This document shows, piece after piece, positions 52,444-61,802 of a stretch of 64,000 nucleotides of DNA. The notes under the pieces were generated by a model, which worked only from the letters and a program-made list of their open reading frames with translations, searched no databases and was not told the DNA's origin. The translations under genes and the position numbers were made by a program. The stretch spans positions 443,964 through 507,963 of the forward strand of contig JAHCIA010000001.1 of the NCBI GenBank assembly GCA_026129465.1. The letters are read 5' to 3'. Position 1 is the first letter of the stretch; every line of letters starts with the position of its first letter. The DNA comes from Flavobacteriales bacterium. Its GTDB lineage: Bacteria; Bacteroidota; Bacteroidia; Flavobacteriales_F; PHOS-HE28.

Positions 52444-54714
52444 TCAGAAGGGATAGCCTATCGCGATGTTCACGATCATGCCCCGGAACCAGTTGGCCTC
52501 GGGGTCCTGGAAGGTCCAGCGCAGGCCATCGGGCCGGTCGGGCCGGTGCAATGGCGCGGCCAGGTCGATCCGGATGACGATCCCCTCAGGGTCGATGCGC
52601 AGGCCGAAGCCCGCGTCCATGGCCAGTTCGCCGAGGAAGTCGTCATACTCCAACTTGCCGCCAGGGCGCTGGGGGTCGTCCTGCAGCAGCCACACGTTGC
52701 CGGCATCGGCGAAGAGCGCGCCTTTGATGAAGCCCGTGATGGTAAAGCGGTACTCCAGGTTGGCTTCGATGCGCACGTCGCCCACCTGGTCGATGAGCAG
52801 GTTGTTGATCTGGGTGCCCACATAGCTGCCCGGCCCCACGCTGCGCGCCCTGAAACCCCGCAGGCTGTTGGTGCCACCGGCGAAGTACTGCTTCACGTAA
52901 GGCACCGTGCTGCTGTTGCCGTAGGCGAAGGCGCCATGGACGAGCAGGCGTGAGACCAACAGGGCGTCGGTGCGGCCCACGCGCTGGTACCAGCGCAGTT
53001 CAGGGCGCAGGCGCACGAACTGCGAATAGCGTTCGCCGAAGAGCGTGTAGCCTTCCTCCGGCCGCGGACCCTCCAAGCCGCGGTACACGGCGCTGGTGAG
53101 CAGGCCGCCCTCATCGCCGCCCAGGGAGTACACGAGCCAGCCGCGCTGCCGGGCACGCCGCTGGGTGCTGCGCGTGTAGGTGTAGCCGAAGCCGATGATG
53201 AACTGCTCCTCGAAGCTGCGCTTGATGGCCGGGTTGGCCTCCAGGAAGAGGTCGAAATCCTCCGAGGTGTAGTACAGGTTGTTGTAGCTCACGTCGAGGA
53301 GCTTCAGGTCATGCCAGGTGCGGCGGTCCTCGCGCCAGGTGTAGCCCACGCCCGTGTTGGCGCTTTCCAGGCCATACAGGCCGATGCGTCTGAAGAGACC
53401 GTAGCCCAGTTCGAAGTGTGTGATCGGGGCGCTCGTGCGGGTGGTGCGCAGGAATGGCAGCAGCAGCATGCGCGGCACCTGGAGGCCGGCCTTGGCGCCG
53501 ATCTCATACGCGTTGGTGCCCCGCCCGGCACCGGCCACCTGCGTCTCGAAACGCGAGTTGAGGTCCAGGGTGAACTGCTCGGCGCCCCGGAAAAGGTCGC
53601 GGTCGCGAAAACCGAACTTCAGACCCGGGCCCGCGAAGTTGTTGCTCTTGCTGATGGCGTTGAGTTCGCTGAAAAGCGAGAAGCGCCGTTGCGGGGTGAG
53701 CACGATCTCGGTGTGGAGTACGCCCTGCCGCAGACTGTCGTCCTGGTAATTGATGTCCACGCTGCGGAACACGCCGTAGCTGTTGAGGTAGCGCTGGGTG
53801 GCGTTGTGGCGCCGCAGGGAATAGCGTTCGCCAGGCCGGATGAAGACGCCCCGGGTGATGGTGCGTGGACGGTACATGCCCAGGTAGTCCACATAATGCA
53901 CGCTGTCCACGAGCGTGGTGTCCGACGGCGGGAGGAGTTCATCGCGATCGCCGTGCACCATGACATCGCCGATGGAGTACCGCATGCGCTTGACGGCGCT
54001 GGTGGCGGGTTTCAGGCGCAGGTGCAGGGACACGGACCGGCCGGGTATGGTGGTGTCGGCGGCCCAGACGAGGTCATCGGCGCGCAGGCGGAACCAGCCA
54101 CGGTCGCGCAGTTGGTCGGCCACGCGGTCGCGCTCGCTGGTGAGCAGGGCCAGGTGGTAGGGCTCGCTGGTGCGCAGCAGGGAACCACGCGCGCTGCTCG
54201 CCAGTGCGCTGTCGGGCCCGGCCGCGGTGCTGTCGCCCCAGCGGATCTCCCGGATCAGATGCGGCGCTCCGGGTGTCACCGTGAAGTGCACATGGGCCGT
54301 GCGTTCGCGCCGGTCTATCCGATAGCTGCTCCGTGCGCTGAAGTAGCCCCGGTTGTTCATGCGGTTCACCAGTGCGGCGTTGATGTCGTCCAGCGGCACA
54401 TCGGCCAGGTACACCGGCGCCGAACCGATCTTGTGCTTGAGCAGGTTGCGCAGGCCTTTGGGCCGGTCCGGTTCCTTCACCATGTTGTGCAGCGCCACCG
54501 TGGGCCGCACCCCCAGCAGGCTGTTGTTGGGCGTGGGCGTCACCACTTCCTCCAACTCGATCAGGGCCAGGCGAGCATCGAAGGCCGGCTTCTCTGTCCA
54601 GGCCACCGTGAAGCCCGCGAACAAAGGCCTTTCCTCGCTCGCGTACTTCAACCCGGTGCAAGAGGACATCACCAGGGGCATCATCACCATCATGGCATGG
54701 CTCCATCGGCCCAT
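52444..54714 (-). CDS. tamL: Outer-membrane assembly lipoprotein of the BamA/TamA family (TamL)
   Basis: 756 aa from ATG 54714; a longer reading frame upstream includes a palindromic repeat and was rejected. A lipobox (VMSSC, Cys at about 19) makes it a lipoprotein, unlike E. coli TamA. POTRA-like repeats fill about 35-340, and a 16-strand Omp85 barrel about 350-756, ending in YPF. The conserved RGF-type motif is present as SLRGFRAR. The neighbour TamB supports a TamL-TamB complex. Bacteroidota TamL has been described as important for outer-membrane homeostasis. Confidence 0.92.
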   Translation of the reverse strand: MGRWSHAMMVMMPLVMSSCTGLKYASEERPLFAGFTVAWTEKPAFDARLALIELEEVVTPTPNNSLLGVRPTVALHNMVKEPDRPKGLRNLLKHKIGSAPVYLADVPLDDINAALVNRMNNRGYFSARSSYRIDRRERTAHVHFTVTPGAPHLIREIRWGDSTAAGPDSALASSARGSLLRTSEPYHLALLTSERDRVADQLRDRGWFRLRADDLVWAADTTIPGRSVSLHLRLKPATSAVKRMRYSIGDVMVHGDRDELLPPSDTTLVDSVHYVDYLGMYRPRTITRGVFIRPGERYSLRRHNATQRYLNSYGVFRSVDINYQDDSLRQGVLHTEIVLTPQRRFSLFSELNAISKSNNFAGPGLKFGFRDRDLFRGAEQFTLDLNSRFETQVAGAGRGTNAYEIGAKAGLQVPRMLLLPFLRTTRTSAPITHFELGYGLFRRIGLYGLESANTGVGYTWREDRRTWHDLKLLDVSYNNLYYTSEDFDLFLEANPAIKRSFEEQFIIGFGYTYTRSTQRRARQRGWLVYSLGGDEGGLLTSAVYRGLEGPRPEEGYTLFGERYSQFVRLRPELRWYQRVGRTDALLVSRLLVHGAFAYGNSSTVPYVKQYFAGGTNSLRGFRARSVGPGSYVGTQINNLLIDQVGDVRIEANLEYRFTITGFIKGALFADAGNVWLLQDDPQRPGGKLEYDDFLGELAMDAGFGLRIDPEGIVIRIDLAAPLHRPDRPDGLRWTFQDPEANWFRGMIVNIAIGYPF

Positions 54715-54751
54715 CGCCGACCTTCCCCCGGTGGGTATCCGGGCTTTCAAC

Positions 54752-54771
54752 CCTGCCTGCCGGCAGGCAGG
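54752..54771. repeat. 20-bp perfect palindrome between tamB and tamL
   Basis: CCTGCCTGCCGGCAGGCAGG is an exact inverted repeat. It sits in the 77-nt tamB-tamL spacer. Translated in frame it would give PACRQAG, a phrase I know from repeat-derived artefact N-termini, which is one reason the start of tamL was placed downstream at 54714. Confidence 0.7.
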
Positions 54772-54791
54772 TTCCAACGACCTTCCCGTCC

Positions 54792-57700
54792 TCATTCCTC
54801 CTCTTTGTTGGTGGCCTGTTGACGTCGCTTCGCTTCCTCGCGCTTGCGTTCCCTGTCGCGGTGGTTCTCCTCGAATTCGCGCGTGATGGTGATGGCGATG
54901 CCGTTGTTGATGATCTCGCCGTCGTAGAGGTCGAAGGCGTTCTCGTGGAAGGCGCGCAGCCGCAGCCGTCCATCGGTGGTAAGGTCGTAGCTGATGGCGT
55001 ATTGCGCCGCGCGGTTGTTGCTCACCCCGCTCACGCCCTGCTGCCTTTCGTCCACGCCCAGCGATCCCCCGGCCTCGATGCGCACGCGGTCGTTGAGGAT
55101 CCGCTGGCTCACGCGGTAGTCCACCGAGGTGCGCTGGTACAACTCCCCGCCCGCGCTTTGGTCATAGGTGTTCACGCCAAGCTGTATGTCCATGCCCTTG
55201 ATCATCTGCCCGGTGAGGCGGTTGAGCTGGTCGGTGAGGATGCTGTTCACCGAGTTGCGCGCCGCGGTGGTGGCCAGGCTGGCGCTGGGCTGCCCGCTGG
55301 CGCCATCATCCTCGATGAAGGTGTTCAGCACCAGCAGCCCGAAGACCTGCCGGTTCAACTCCTCCTCGTTGGCGGGCTGCGCCAGTTGGTCCAGACGGCT
55401 GCCCACCTGCGGGAAGTTGTTGCGCGAGAGGCGGTCCAGCTCCAGGCCGAAGGATATCGCGGGGTTGTCGATCAGCTCCCGGATGTTGATCAGTACATCG
55501 AAGGGCAAACGGGCCTGCAGGCGGTTGCGTTCACTTTCGGTGATGCCGCCGCGCGCGTTGGCCACCAGCGGGAAGGGTGCGGCATCGGCGCGGTAGCGGG
55601 CCTGGATGTCCATGCGGCCCCGCAGCGGATCGCCGTCCCACACCACGGTGCCGCCGGGCACCAGCTCGAAGCGCTTCTTCACCAGCCCGTAGAACTCCAG
55701 CGTGTACCCGCCATCGGCCACGGCGAAGGACCCGCGCAGGTCCATGTCGCTGTCGGGCGCATAGCGGAAACGCAGGTCGGCCTCGCCGCTGAAGGTGGCC
55801 TGATCGCCTGTGGTGGGGTCGATCACCACGGCGAAGCGCGCGCGCTTGTCCAGGCGGATGCGCAGGTCCAGCGCCACCCCGGGCAATTGCGCCGCCAGTG
55901 AATCGCGCAGCATCTCGCTGTCGGTGCGAACGGCCAGTGTGTCCTGCCGGCCGAAGTCCGTGGTGAACTCCACGATGCCTTCATGGTCGATCAGCTCCAC
56001 GCGGCTGCCGGGCAGCACGATGCTGATCGCGGTGCCGTCCAGGATGCCCACATCGCCCCGCACGTCGGGGTTCAGGGCCGTGCCGCCGATGCGCAGGTCG
56101 ATGCCACCGAAGAGTTGCCCGAAGAACATGGCGTTGTCCTCGATGGTGCTGTTCACCAGTTGGAAGCGATCGGTGCGCAGGCGCAGGTCCAACCCGGGCA
56201 CCATGCGCTTCGCGGTATGGATGCGGCCATCCAGCTGGAAACGGTTGCCTGCCGTGTCCAACACGGTCACCCGGTCGAAGAGCATCCCTTCCGCATCGAA
56301 GACGACCGTCTCCTTCGGCAGGCGGTACATGGCGCCGGTCTGGATCACGCCCACTCCGGCCCGGGTGAAGGTGGTGCGCCCGATGATGCTCATATCATCG
56401 CCGTGCTGCTCATAGCGCAGATGTCCATCCAGCCCGCCTTCCACGGCGAAGAGGTACTCGGTGACGAAGGGCTTCAGGAAGGAGAGGTCCTGGAAGGCGA
56501 GTTCGGCATCGGCACGGATGTGCGGTCTTTCACCGCGCAGGTCGGCGTCGGCCTTGGCGCGCAACTGGTTCCCCGGCCCATCCAGCGTGATCTCCCCGCG
56601 GTACCGGGCGGCCTCGATCTCGGCGGCCTGCATGCGCAGATCGCCCATCGGCACGCCCTGTATGGCCAGTTCACGGATGGTGAGGTCCGCTTCCAATCGT
56701 CCGGCATCCACGAAGGGAAGGCTGATGATGCCCGTGGTCCTGCCACGCACCAGGGGCAGACTGTCGCTGGTGCCCACCAATTGGGAGATGGTACTGAGCC
56801 GGAAGGCCTCGAACTCGATGTGCTGCCGCTGCCGTCCGGTGCGCATGGCCACGCGCTCGCCCTGGCTGGTGAGTTCGAAATGCTCGGCGCGCGGCCCTTC
56901 CTCGGTGAAGCGCAGCGCGTTCTCAGGATGTGCGGCCCAATCGCGCTTGTTCAGGAGGAAGGTCTCGGTCATGTGCAGCACCGGAATGCCGTCCTCGCGG
57001 CGCAGGGTGGCCCCGATGCGGTAGCGGTCGTCGCCAGCGTCGGTGATGCGGAAGGTGGCATCCAGCGCGTCGTTGGCGGTATTGGCCTCCAGGGCCAGGT
57101 TCTCCAGATACATGGAATCGCGCTCCACACGTGCGAGCCGCATGGCGCCCTGGAGCTTGTTGCCTTCGGCGTCCAGGTCCAAGGCCAGCCCATGCAGGTC
57201 CACACCGGCGTAGTCCAGATGCGGCACATCGATGTGCAGGCCCAGTTGGTCCGTGTCGCTGTCGTAGTACCCGTCGAAGCGGCGCAGCTCGATCGCGTCC
57301 AGTTCCGGGAAGACGATGTCCGTGAGCCATTCCGTCCGCGGCAGGGTCATTTTCAGGTCCATGCGTCGGCCGGCCACGGGTTCGAAAGCGCCTTCGGGCT
57401 GGAAGAAGCTGGTGATCTTCTGCTGCGCGCGGGGCACGATGCTGTCCGCGCCCAAGTTGCTGTGGTAGGTGAGGGTGATGGCGTCACTGTCCAGTTCCAC
57501 GGCGGTGGAATCGCTGGCGAGCAGCGCACCGATGCGGAAGCGCTGGAAAAGGAACTCCTCGTTGCCGTTGGAGAGCCGCAGGTCGCGGGCACCCAGCTTG
57601 GTGCTGCCGTGGAATTCCGGCGAGAAGGCCAACCGGCCAGCGAGTCCGCCAGACAGATCAAGCGGCCAGCCCACGAGTCCGAGCTCCTGCAGTTGGAGCT

Positions 57701-59900
57701 TGCGCATCACCAGGTCCAGGTCCACGGCCAGACTGTCGCCAGGTTGCGGCCAGCGCCCTTTGGCATCCAGCAGCAGGTCGGCATGTTCGGCGCGGGCCAT
57801 CAGGCCCATGGCCAGGCTGTCGCCCTGGGCGGTGAGGTGCAGGCGCAGACTGCTGAGGTCGTTGCCGGCGTAGGTGAGCGCGGTGGGGGTCACCGAGATG
57901 GACCCACGCCGCGAAGGGCCGTTCAGGTCTTCGCCTCCGGCCACCACCTTCAGATCGATGGGTCCAAGCGACGTGTCGCCCACGATCCTCCCGGCGTCGA
58001 TCGCCGAGAGGGTGAGCGCGAGATCGAGACCATCGGGCATGTTGCCGCTCCAGTCGTGCACCACGGCGAAGCCCGTCACGCGGCCCAGGTCGCTGTTCAG
58101 GGCGAGGACCGTGCGTAAGGTGCCACGCTCGCCGCTGGCATCGCCGCGCATGCTGAGGTGTTGCGGAAACGTCACATCTGGCGGTGCGAAGGCCCGCGCC
58201 ACCTGCCGGATGCCCTTGCCCATCACGAATTCTTCCAGGTGCAGGGCGAAATCGTTGAAGGGCCAGTTCTCCGCGCGGCGGGTACGTCCTTCCAGGCGGA
58301 TGCGGCTGCCCTGGTCGCCGGTGAGATGCAGGCCCATGCTTTCCGCACTGTTGGCGGTGCCTTGCAACCACGCACGCGTGTCCCAGATCTCCTCCGCGGA
58401 GGCGGCGGCGGGCAGCGCGATGCCCAATGCGGCGAGCAGGGGATGGAGGCCCGCCATGCGGAGTTGGGCGCTGAGCTCGGCCTCGAGGGGAACCGCGTAG
58501 GGGGTACGGTAGGCGCGCGACAGATCGCCGGGATGGGCCCGCAGTTGGAAGGCGATGGTGTTGTCCATGGCGCTGATCCGCCCTTTGTGCAACGCGATGG
58601 TTTCCGGGGTGGCGACCAAGGCGAAGGATAGTTCGAGTGAAGTGGTGTCGGGCCCTGCGGCGACACGCATCCGCTCCAGTTCCATGGCGATGCGTGAATT
58701 GTTGACGGCGATCCCCTGCGCTTGCAGCTCGATCCCACGCGACACCACTTGGGTGGCATCCGCGAGCGAGCTGGGCGTGGCGATGCTGTCAGTATGCAGG
58801 GCGAAACGGCTCTGTGCGATGCGCAGATCGCCGATCGCCAGGTCCCAGTCCTGTGTCCAATACCTGAAACCGTCATCGCGGTCCAGCCACAAGGGATCCG
58901 GATGGGCCGTGGTATCCGGCACGTCCTCACCCGACATCGCCAGCATGCCGAAGTCGAGCCCCGCGATATCCACCCGCTCCAGGTCGATGTGTTGTCGCAC
59001 TGAGGCCATGGCGCGTGTCCGCACTTCCCCGTGTCGCAGGCCGAGCCACAGGCTGTCGCCGCTGCCGGTGGTCTTCATGGTGAAGTTCACCGCTTCCAAG
59101 GCGATCCTGCGGAAGCGCACGTCGATGTCCGCCAAGGGGTTCTCCAGTTCAGGATAGGCCGGGGGCGTGGGATCGCCGCCCGCGAGGCGCAGGTCGAGGC
59201 GGGTATTGTTCAAGCGCAGTTCACCGGCATGGAAGATCAGCGGATCCAGCGCGAAGCGGTCGAAGCCCAGGTCCAATTCGCCCAAGCGCAATTCCAGCTC
59301 CAGTGAAGAGGGCGCCAGATGCATGGTGTAATGGATCCTCTCCAACCGCACCTGTCCCAAGCGGATGTGCGGGCCGCCGCCGGTTTCCTCCTCCACCACC
59401 GGTGCGCTCGGCTCTTCACCCACGAAGGCATCGATGATGAACTGGAAGTTGAACACGCTGTCCGTGTCCTGCGTGAGCGTGGCGCGTGTGTCGGCGAGGT
59501 GGACGCGCTTGAGAAAAATATCGCCGCCCAGCAAGGCACGCAGGCCTACATCGGACTTCAGCAGGCCCGCATGCAGCAAGGTGTCGCCCCTCTGGTCCGC
59601 CACGAAGAGGCCCTCCAACTTCAGCCCCAGGGGAAAGCGCAACCGCAATGCTTCCAGTTCCACTCTGGTGCCTGTCTTCTCGCGGAGAATGGCCACCGCC
59701 TTGCCGCGCACCAGGTCCTGCACCGGCGGCAGATAGAGCAGCAACGCGGCCAGGGCTGTGATCAGGAGGGGGAGGAGGAGGAGCCCGGCCACCACCCGCA
59801 GCCACCGGCGGCCCCTGCTCCGCTGGGCATTTGGGGGCTTCGCGTCATTGGTATCGGCGGAGGGCGGCGACAATGCGCCGAAGTTACTGAGGGGCCTCAC
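54792..59900 (-). CDS. tamB: Translocation and assembly module TamB-like protein
   Basis: 1702 aa, a large AsmA/TamB-type protein. One N-terminal TM helix (RVVAGLLLLPLLITALAALLL), then a long repetitive beta region (RDLRIGAxx-type beta-strand stretches) that would form the hydrophobic groove for phospholipid transfer, and a C-terminal DUF490/TamB domain (about 1270-1660; MIKGMDIQLGVNTYDQ near the end). It bridges the periplasm from the inner membrane to TamL. Start 59900 was kept; a TTG at codon 10, just downstream of TAACTTCG, is an alternative. Confidence 0.93.
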   Translation of the reverse strand: MRPLSNFGALSPPSADTNDAKPPNAQRSRGRRWLRVVAGLLLLPLLITALAALLLYLPPVQDLVRGKAVAILREKTGTRVELEALRLRFPLGLKLEGLFVADQRGDTLLHAGLLKSDVGLRALLGGDIFLKRVHLADTRATLTQDTDSVFNFQFIIDAFVGEEPSAPVVEEETGGGPHIRLGQVRLERIHYTMHLAPSSLELELRLGELDLGFDRFALDPLIFHAGELRLNNTRLDLRLAGGDPTPPAYPELENPLADIDVRFRRIALEAVNFTMKTTGSGDSLWLGLRHGEVRTRAMASVRQHIDLERVDIAGLDFGMLAMSGEDVPDTTAHPDPLWLDRDDGFRYWTQDWDLAIGDLRIAQSRFALHTDSIATPSSLADATQVVSRGIELQAQGIAVNNSRIAMELERMRVAAGPDTTSLELSFALVATPETIALHKGRISAMDNTIAFQLRAHPGDLSRAYRTPYAVPLEAELSAQLRMAGLHPLLAALGIALPAAASAEEIWDTRAWLQGTANSAESMGLHLTGDQGSRIRLEGRTRRAENWPFNDFALHLEEFVMGKGIRQVARAFAPPDVTFPQHLSMRGDASGERGTLRTVLALNSDLGRVTGFAVVHDWSGNMPDGLDLALTLSAIDAGRIVGDTSLGPIDLKVVAGGEDLNGPSRRGSISVTPTALTYAGNDLSSLRLHLTAQGDSLAMGLMARAEHADLLLDAKGRWPQPGDSLAVDLDLVMRKLQLQELGLVGWPLDLSGGLAGRLAFSPEFHGSTKLGARDLRLSNGNEEFLFQRFRIGALLASDSTAVELDSDAITLTYHSNLGADSIVPRAQQKITSFFQPEGAFEPVAGRRMDLKMTLPRTEWLTDIVFPELDAIELRRFDGYYDSDTDQLGLHIDVPHLDYAGVDLHGLALDLDAEGNKLQGAMRLARVERDSMYLENLALEANTANDALDATFRITDAGDDRYRIGATLRREDGIPVLHMTETFLLNKRDWAAHPENALRFTEEGPRAEHFELTSQGERVAMRTGRQRQHIEFEAFRLSTISQLVGTSDSLPLVRGRTTGIISLPFVDAGRLEADLTIRELAIQGVPMGDLRMQAAEIEAARYRGEITLDGPGNQLRAKADADLRGERPHIRADAELAFQDLSFLKPFVTEYLFAVEGGLDGHLRYEQHGDDMSIIGRTTFTRAGVGVIQTGAMYRLPKETVVFDAEGMLFDRVTVLDTAGNRFQLDGRIHTAKRMVPGLDLRLRTDRFQLVNSTIEDNAMFFGQLFGGIDLRIGGTALNPDVRGDVGILDGTAISIVLPGSRVELIDHEGIVEFTTDFGRQDTLAVRTDSEMLRDSLAAQLPGVALDLRIRLDKRARFAVVIDPTTGDQATFSGEADLRFRYAPDSDMDLRGSFAVADGGYTLEFYGLVKKRFELVPGGTVVWDGDPLRGRMDIQARYRADAAPFPLVANARGGITESERNRLQARLPFDVLINIRELIDNPAISFGLELDRLSRNNFPQVGSRLDQLAQPANEEELNRQVFGLLVLNTFIEDDGASGQPSASLATTAARNSVNSILTDQLNRLTGQMIKGMDIQLGVNTYDQSAGGELYQRTSVDYRVSQRILNDRVRIEAGGSLGVDERQQGVSGVSNNRAAQYAISYDLTTDGRLRLRAFHENAFDLYDGEIINNGIAITITREFEENHRDRERKREEAKRRQQATNKEEE

Positions 59901-59929
59901 CGCGCACCCTCACGCCACACCTGCAGTGG

Positions 59930-60895
59930 TCACAAGCGCAGCTCCTTCATCTCTCCCTTGTCCGTGACCATGAAGTAGCGCACGATCTCCTTCGCTTCCT
60001 TCTTGGGGAAGGCCTCGGGCAGTTGGCAGTGCAGGGTGAGGTTGTAGGTGTATTGTACCGGTGGTTCGGTGATCTCGGCGTGCAGCACGATGTCGAATTG
60101 ACCGTAGGGCACCTTGTTGTAGAAGTGCGCGTTGGGCCGGCGCACATCGTTCACCACCTGGCCCTTGCGGCGGCTGTTGAGGCTGCTCTGAACGCGGCTC
60201 TGGTAGGTGGTGTAGCGGTCCAGGGGGAAGTAGGCCCCGTTCCGCTCGGCAGCGACGCGGTGGCTTTCACCCGTCTTCAGGCCCAACTTCTCGCAATTGG
60301 CCAGCTTCTGTTGCAGCAGCTTGGTGGCGAACATCCGCAGCGTGTCGTAGGCCGCGCCCTGGTGCTTCACGAAGAAGTCCACCTTCACCAGATCGTAGAT
60401 CTCCTCCTTGGCGCAGGCGGTCACCAGTTGGTCCAGCACGCGCGCATCGGTGAAGCGGATGTGGATGTTCTTCTGGATCTCGAAGCCGGCGGGGATCTCC
60501 TGGTAGCTGCGGCTGAAGAGCTTGCGGTTCGCTTCCAACTCATACACGGGCACGAAGGAGAGCATGTCGGTGAAGACGTCGGCATCCTTGATCCCATGCC
60601 TGGCCACGCGTTTCAGCACGCCACCGATGCGCGCGTTCATCAGGCTGTCGGCCTCCTCGGCGGTCTGGCCCAATTGCGTCACGTGGAAGATCGCCAGGTA
60701 GCTGTCGGCCCGCACGTTCATCATGGCGTTCACCTCCAGCACCAGCATGTTGCCCTGTATGCTGGCCTTCACCGGCTGCTCGGCCTGTTGGAACCAGATG
60801 CGGCTCGCGGCCTCGTACATGAGGTTGCCCATGGCCTGGGGCCGCGCGGACAAGGCGGAGAACAGCAGTGCGAAAGCGAGGAGCGGACGGGTCAT
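59930..60895 (-). CDS. SIMPL/DUF541-like exported protein
   Basis: 321 aa from ATG 60895. Signal peptide MTRPLLAFALLFSALSARPQA. The rest resembles SIMPL (DUF541): MNVRADSYLAIFHVTQLGQT, EEADSLMNARIGGVLKR, and a second half about 130-321 with IRFTDARVLDQLV. Periplasmic or outer-membrane location expected; function unknown for the family. It lies 29 nt upstream of tamB on the same strand and 44 nt downstream of the CarboxypepD_reg-like gene. Confidence 0.78.
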   Translation of the reverse strand: MTRPLLAFALLFSALSARPQAMGNLMYEAASRIWFQQAEQPVKASIQGNMLVLEVNAMMNVRADSYLAIFHVTQLGQTAEEADSLMNARIGGVLKRVARHGIKDADVFTDMLSFVPVYELEANRKLFSRSYQEIPAGFEIQKNIHIRFTDARVLDQLVTACAKEEIYDLVKVDFFVKHQGAAYDTLRMFATKLLQQKLANCEKLGLKTGESHRVAAERNGAYFPLDRYTTYQSRVQSSLNSRRKGQVVNDVRRPNAHFYNKVPYGQFDIVLHAEITEPPVQYTYNLTLHCQLPEAFPKKEAKEIVRYFMVTDKGEMKELRL

Positions 60896-60939
60896 GATCG
60901 GGGTTTTGCCCGATCGGTACACGCGCCCTTGGGGGCGGT

Positions 60940-61572
60940 TCAGTCCTTCTTCCTGAAATCCCCGTTCTGCCAGGCCTGGATGAATTGCGCCCAGGCGATG
61001 GGGTTGAAAAGGTTCACCGTGGGCGTGCCGCCGCTGTAGTAGAGCTGCGTGCGGTCCATGGCCATCTGGTACTGGAAGCTCTGGTAGGCGTCCGGCGGCA
61101 GGTTCTCCATGCGCTGGATCATCTCGGCGGGCGAGAGGTTGCGCATGGCCAGCTGGAAGTCGTCCTCCGGCAGCTTCAGGTTGAGGAAGGCCTCCTTGAA
61201 CTGCTCCCGCGAGGGCCAGGGGTACACGCTGATCTCGCCCAGCATGATGGTGTCGCGCGCCATCACGTGGATCATGGAGTATTTGCTCTCGGGCAGGTCG
61301 CGCGGGATGACGTACTGCGAGCGCTGGAAGCCCACGGCGCTGAACAGGATGGTATCGCCCTCCTGCGCCACGAAGCTGAAGTAGCCGAACACATCGCTCA
61401 TGGTGCCCCGGAAGCTGTTCTTGATGAGGATGTTGGTGAAGGGCACCGGCGAGAGGCTGTCGGTGACCACCACGCCGCTGAACTGCACCAGGTCGTTCTT
61501 ACGCTCGGGCTGGGCCTGGGCCATGGCGGCGGCCAGGAGAAGGGGCAACAGGGCGAGGAGCTTCGATCGCAT
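60940..61572 (-). CDS. CarboxypepD_reg-like domain protein
   Basis: 210 aa from ATG 61572. Signal peptide (MRSKLLALLPLLLAAAMAQA) and one carboxypeptidase-regulatory-like beta domain (VQFSGVVVTDSLSPVPFTNI, GTMSDVFGYFSF, ILFSAVGFQRSQYVI). The rest of the protein (about 115-210) is unassigned. These domains also occur at the N-terminus of TonB-dependent receptors; here it is a short, stand-alone protein. A TACCTTTG box (61578-61585) lies 5 nt upstream of the ATG. Confidence 0.82.
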   Translation of the reverse strand: MRSKLLALLPLLLAAAMAQAQPERKNDLVQFSGVVVTDSLSPVPFTNILIKNSFRGTMSDVFGYFSFVAQEGDTILFSAVGFQRSQYVIPRDLPESKYSMIHVMARDTIMLGEISVYPWPSREQFKEAFLNLKLPEDDFQLAMRNLSPAEMIQRMENLPPDAYQSFQYQMAMDRTQLYYSGGTPTVNLFNPIAWAQFIQAWQNGDFRKKD

Positions 61573-61577
61573 GTGGA

Positions 61578-61585
61578 CAAAGGTA
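61578..61585 (-). promoter_or_regulatory. -7 box 5 nt from the CarboxypepD_reg-like start
   Basis: CAAAGGTA on the plus strand reads TACCTTTG on the minus strand, an exact TAnnTTTG match. Transcription starting a few bases downstream would begin at or near the ATG, suggesting a leaderless transcript. Confidence 0.45.
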
Positions 61586-61746
61586 GCGGCGCGGCCGGGC
61601 AAGCTTCGGGCCGTTGTGCTTCGCCCTGGACCGGGAATGGACGGGAATGAACGGAAATGACGGGGGCCGCAACTGGTCGGCTGGAGCATGCCCATGCACG
61701 ACCATCCATGTACATGCATGTTTCTGCCGGGCCGGATCCCGGCCCG

Positions 61747-61777
61747 TTGTGCGGCATGGTCCCACCGGATAGCTTTG
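61747..61777 (+). promoter_or_regulatory. Candidate promoter for the T9SS-substrate gene
   Basis: TTG (61747-61749), a 20-nt spacer, then TAGCTTTG (61770-61777). Both boxes and the spacing fit the Bacteroidota consensus; this is the best promoter in the window. A 7-bp hairpin (61728-61746) directly precedes it. The ATG is at 61803. Confidence 0.6.
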
Positions 61778-61802
61778 TGTGCTCCCTTCTCCCCCAGCCA
61801 CC

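Noticed and set aside
54714-54795. N-terminal extension of TamL to 54795
   Set aside because: It contains the palindrome-derived PACRQAG peptide and hides the lipobox; the start at 54714 gives a proper lipoprotein signal.
55983-58118. Long plus-strand frame (about 711 codons) inside tamB
   Set aside because: Antisense of the TamB-like gene; the composition is unlike a protein, and no motif is visible.
61680-61727. CATG-rich stretch upstream of the T9SS-substrate promoter
   Set aside because: Several CATG words and short palindromes occur, but no regular spacing or repeat unit was found; probably chance or codon-independent composition.
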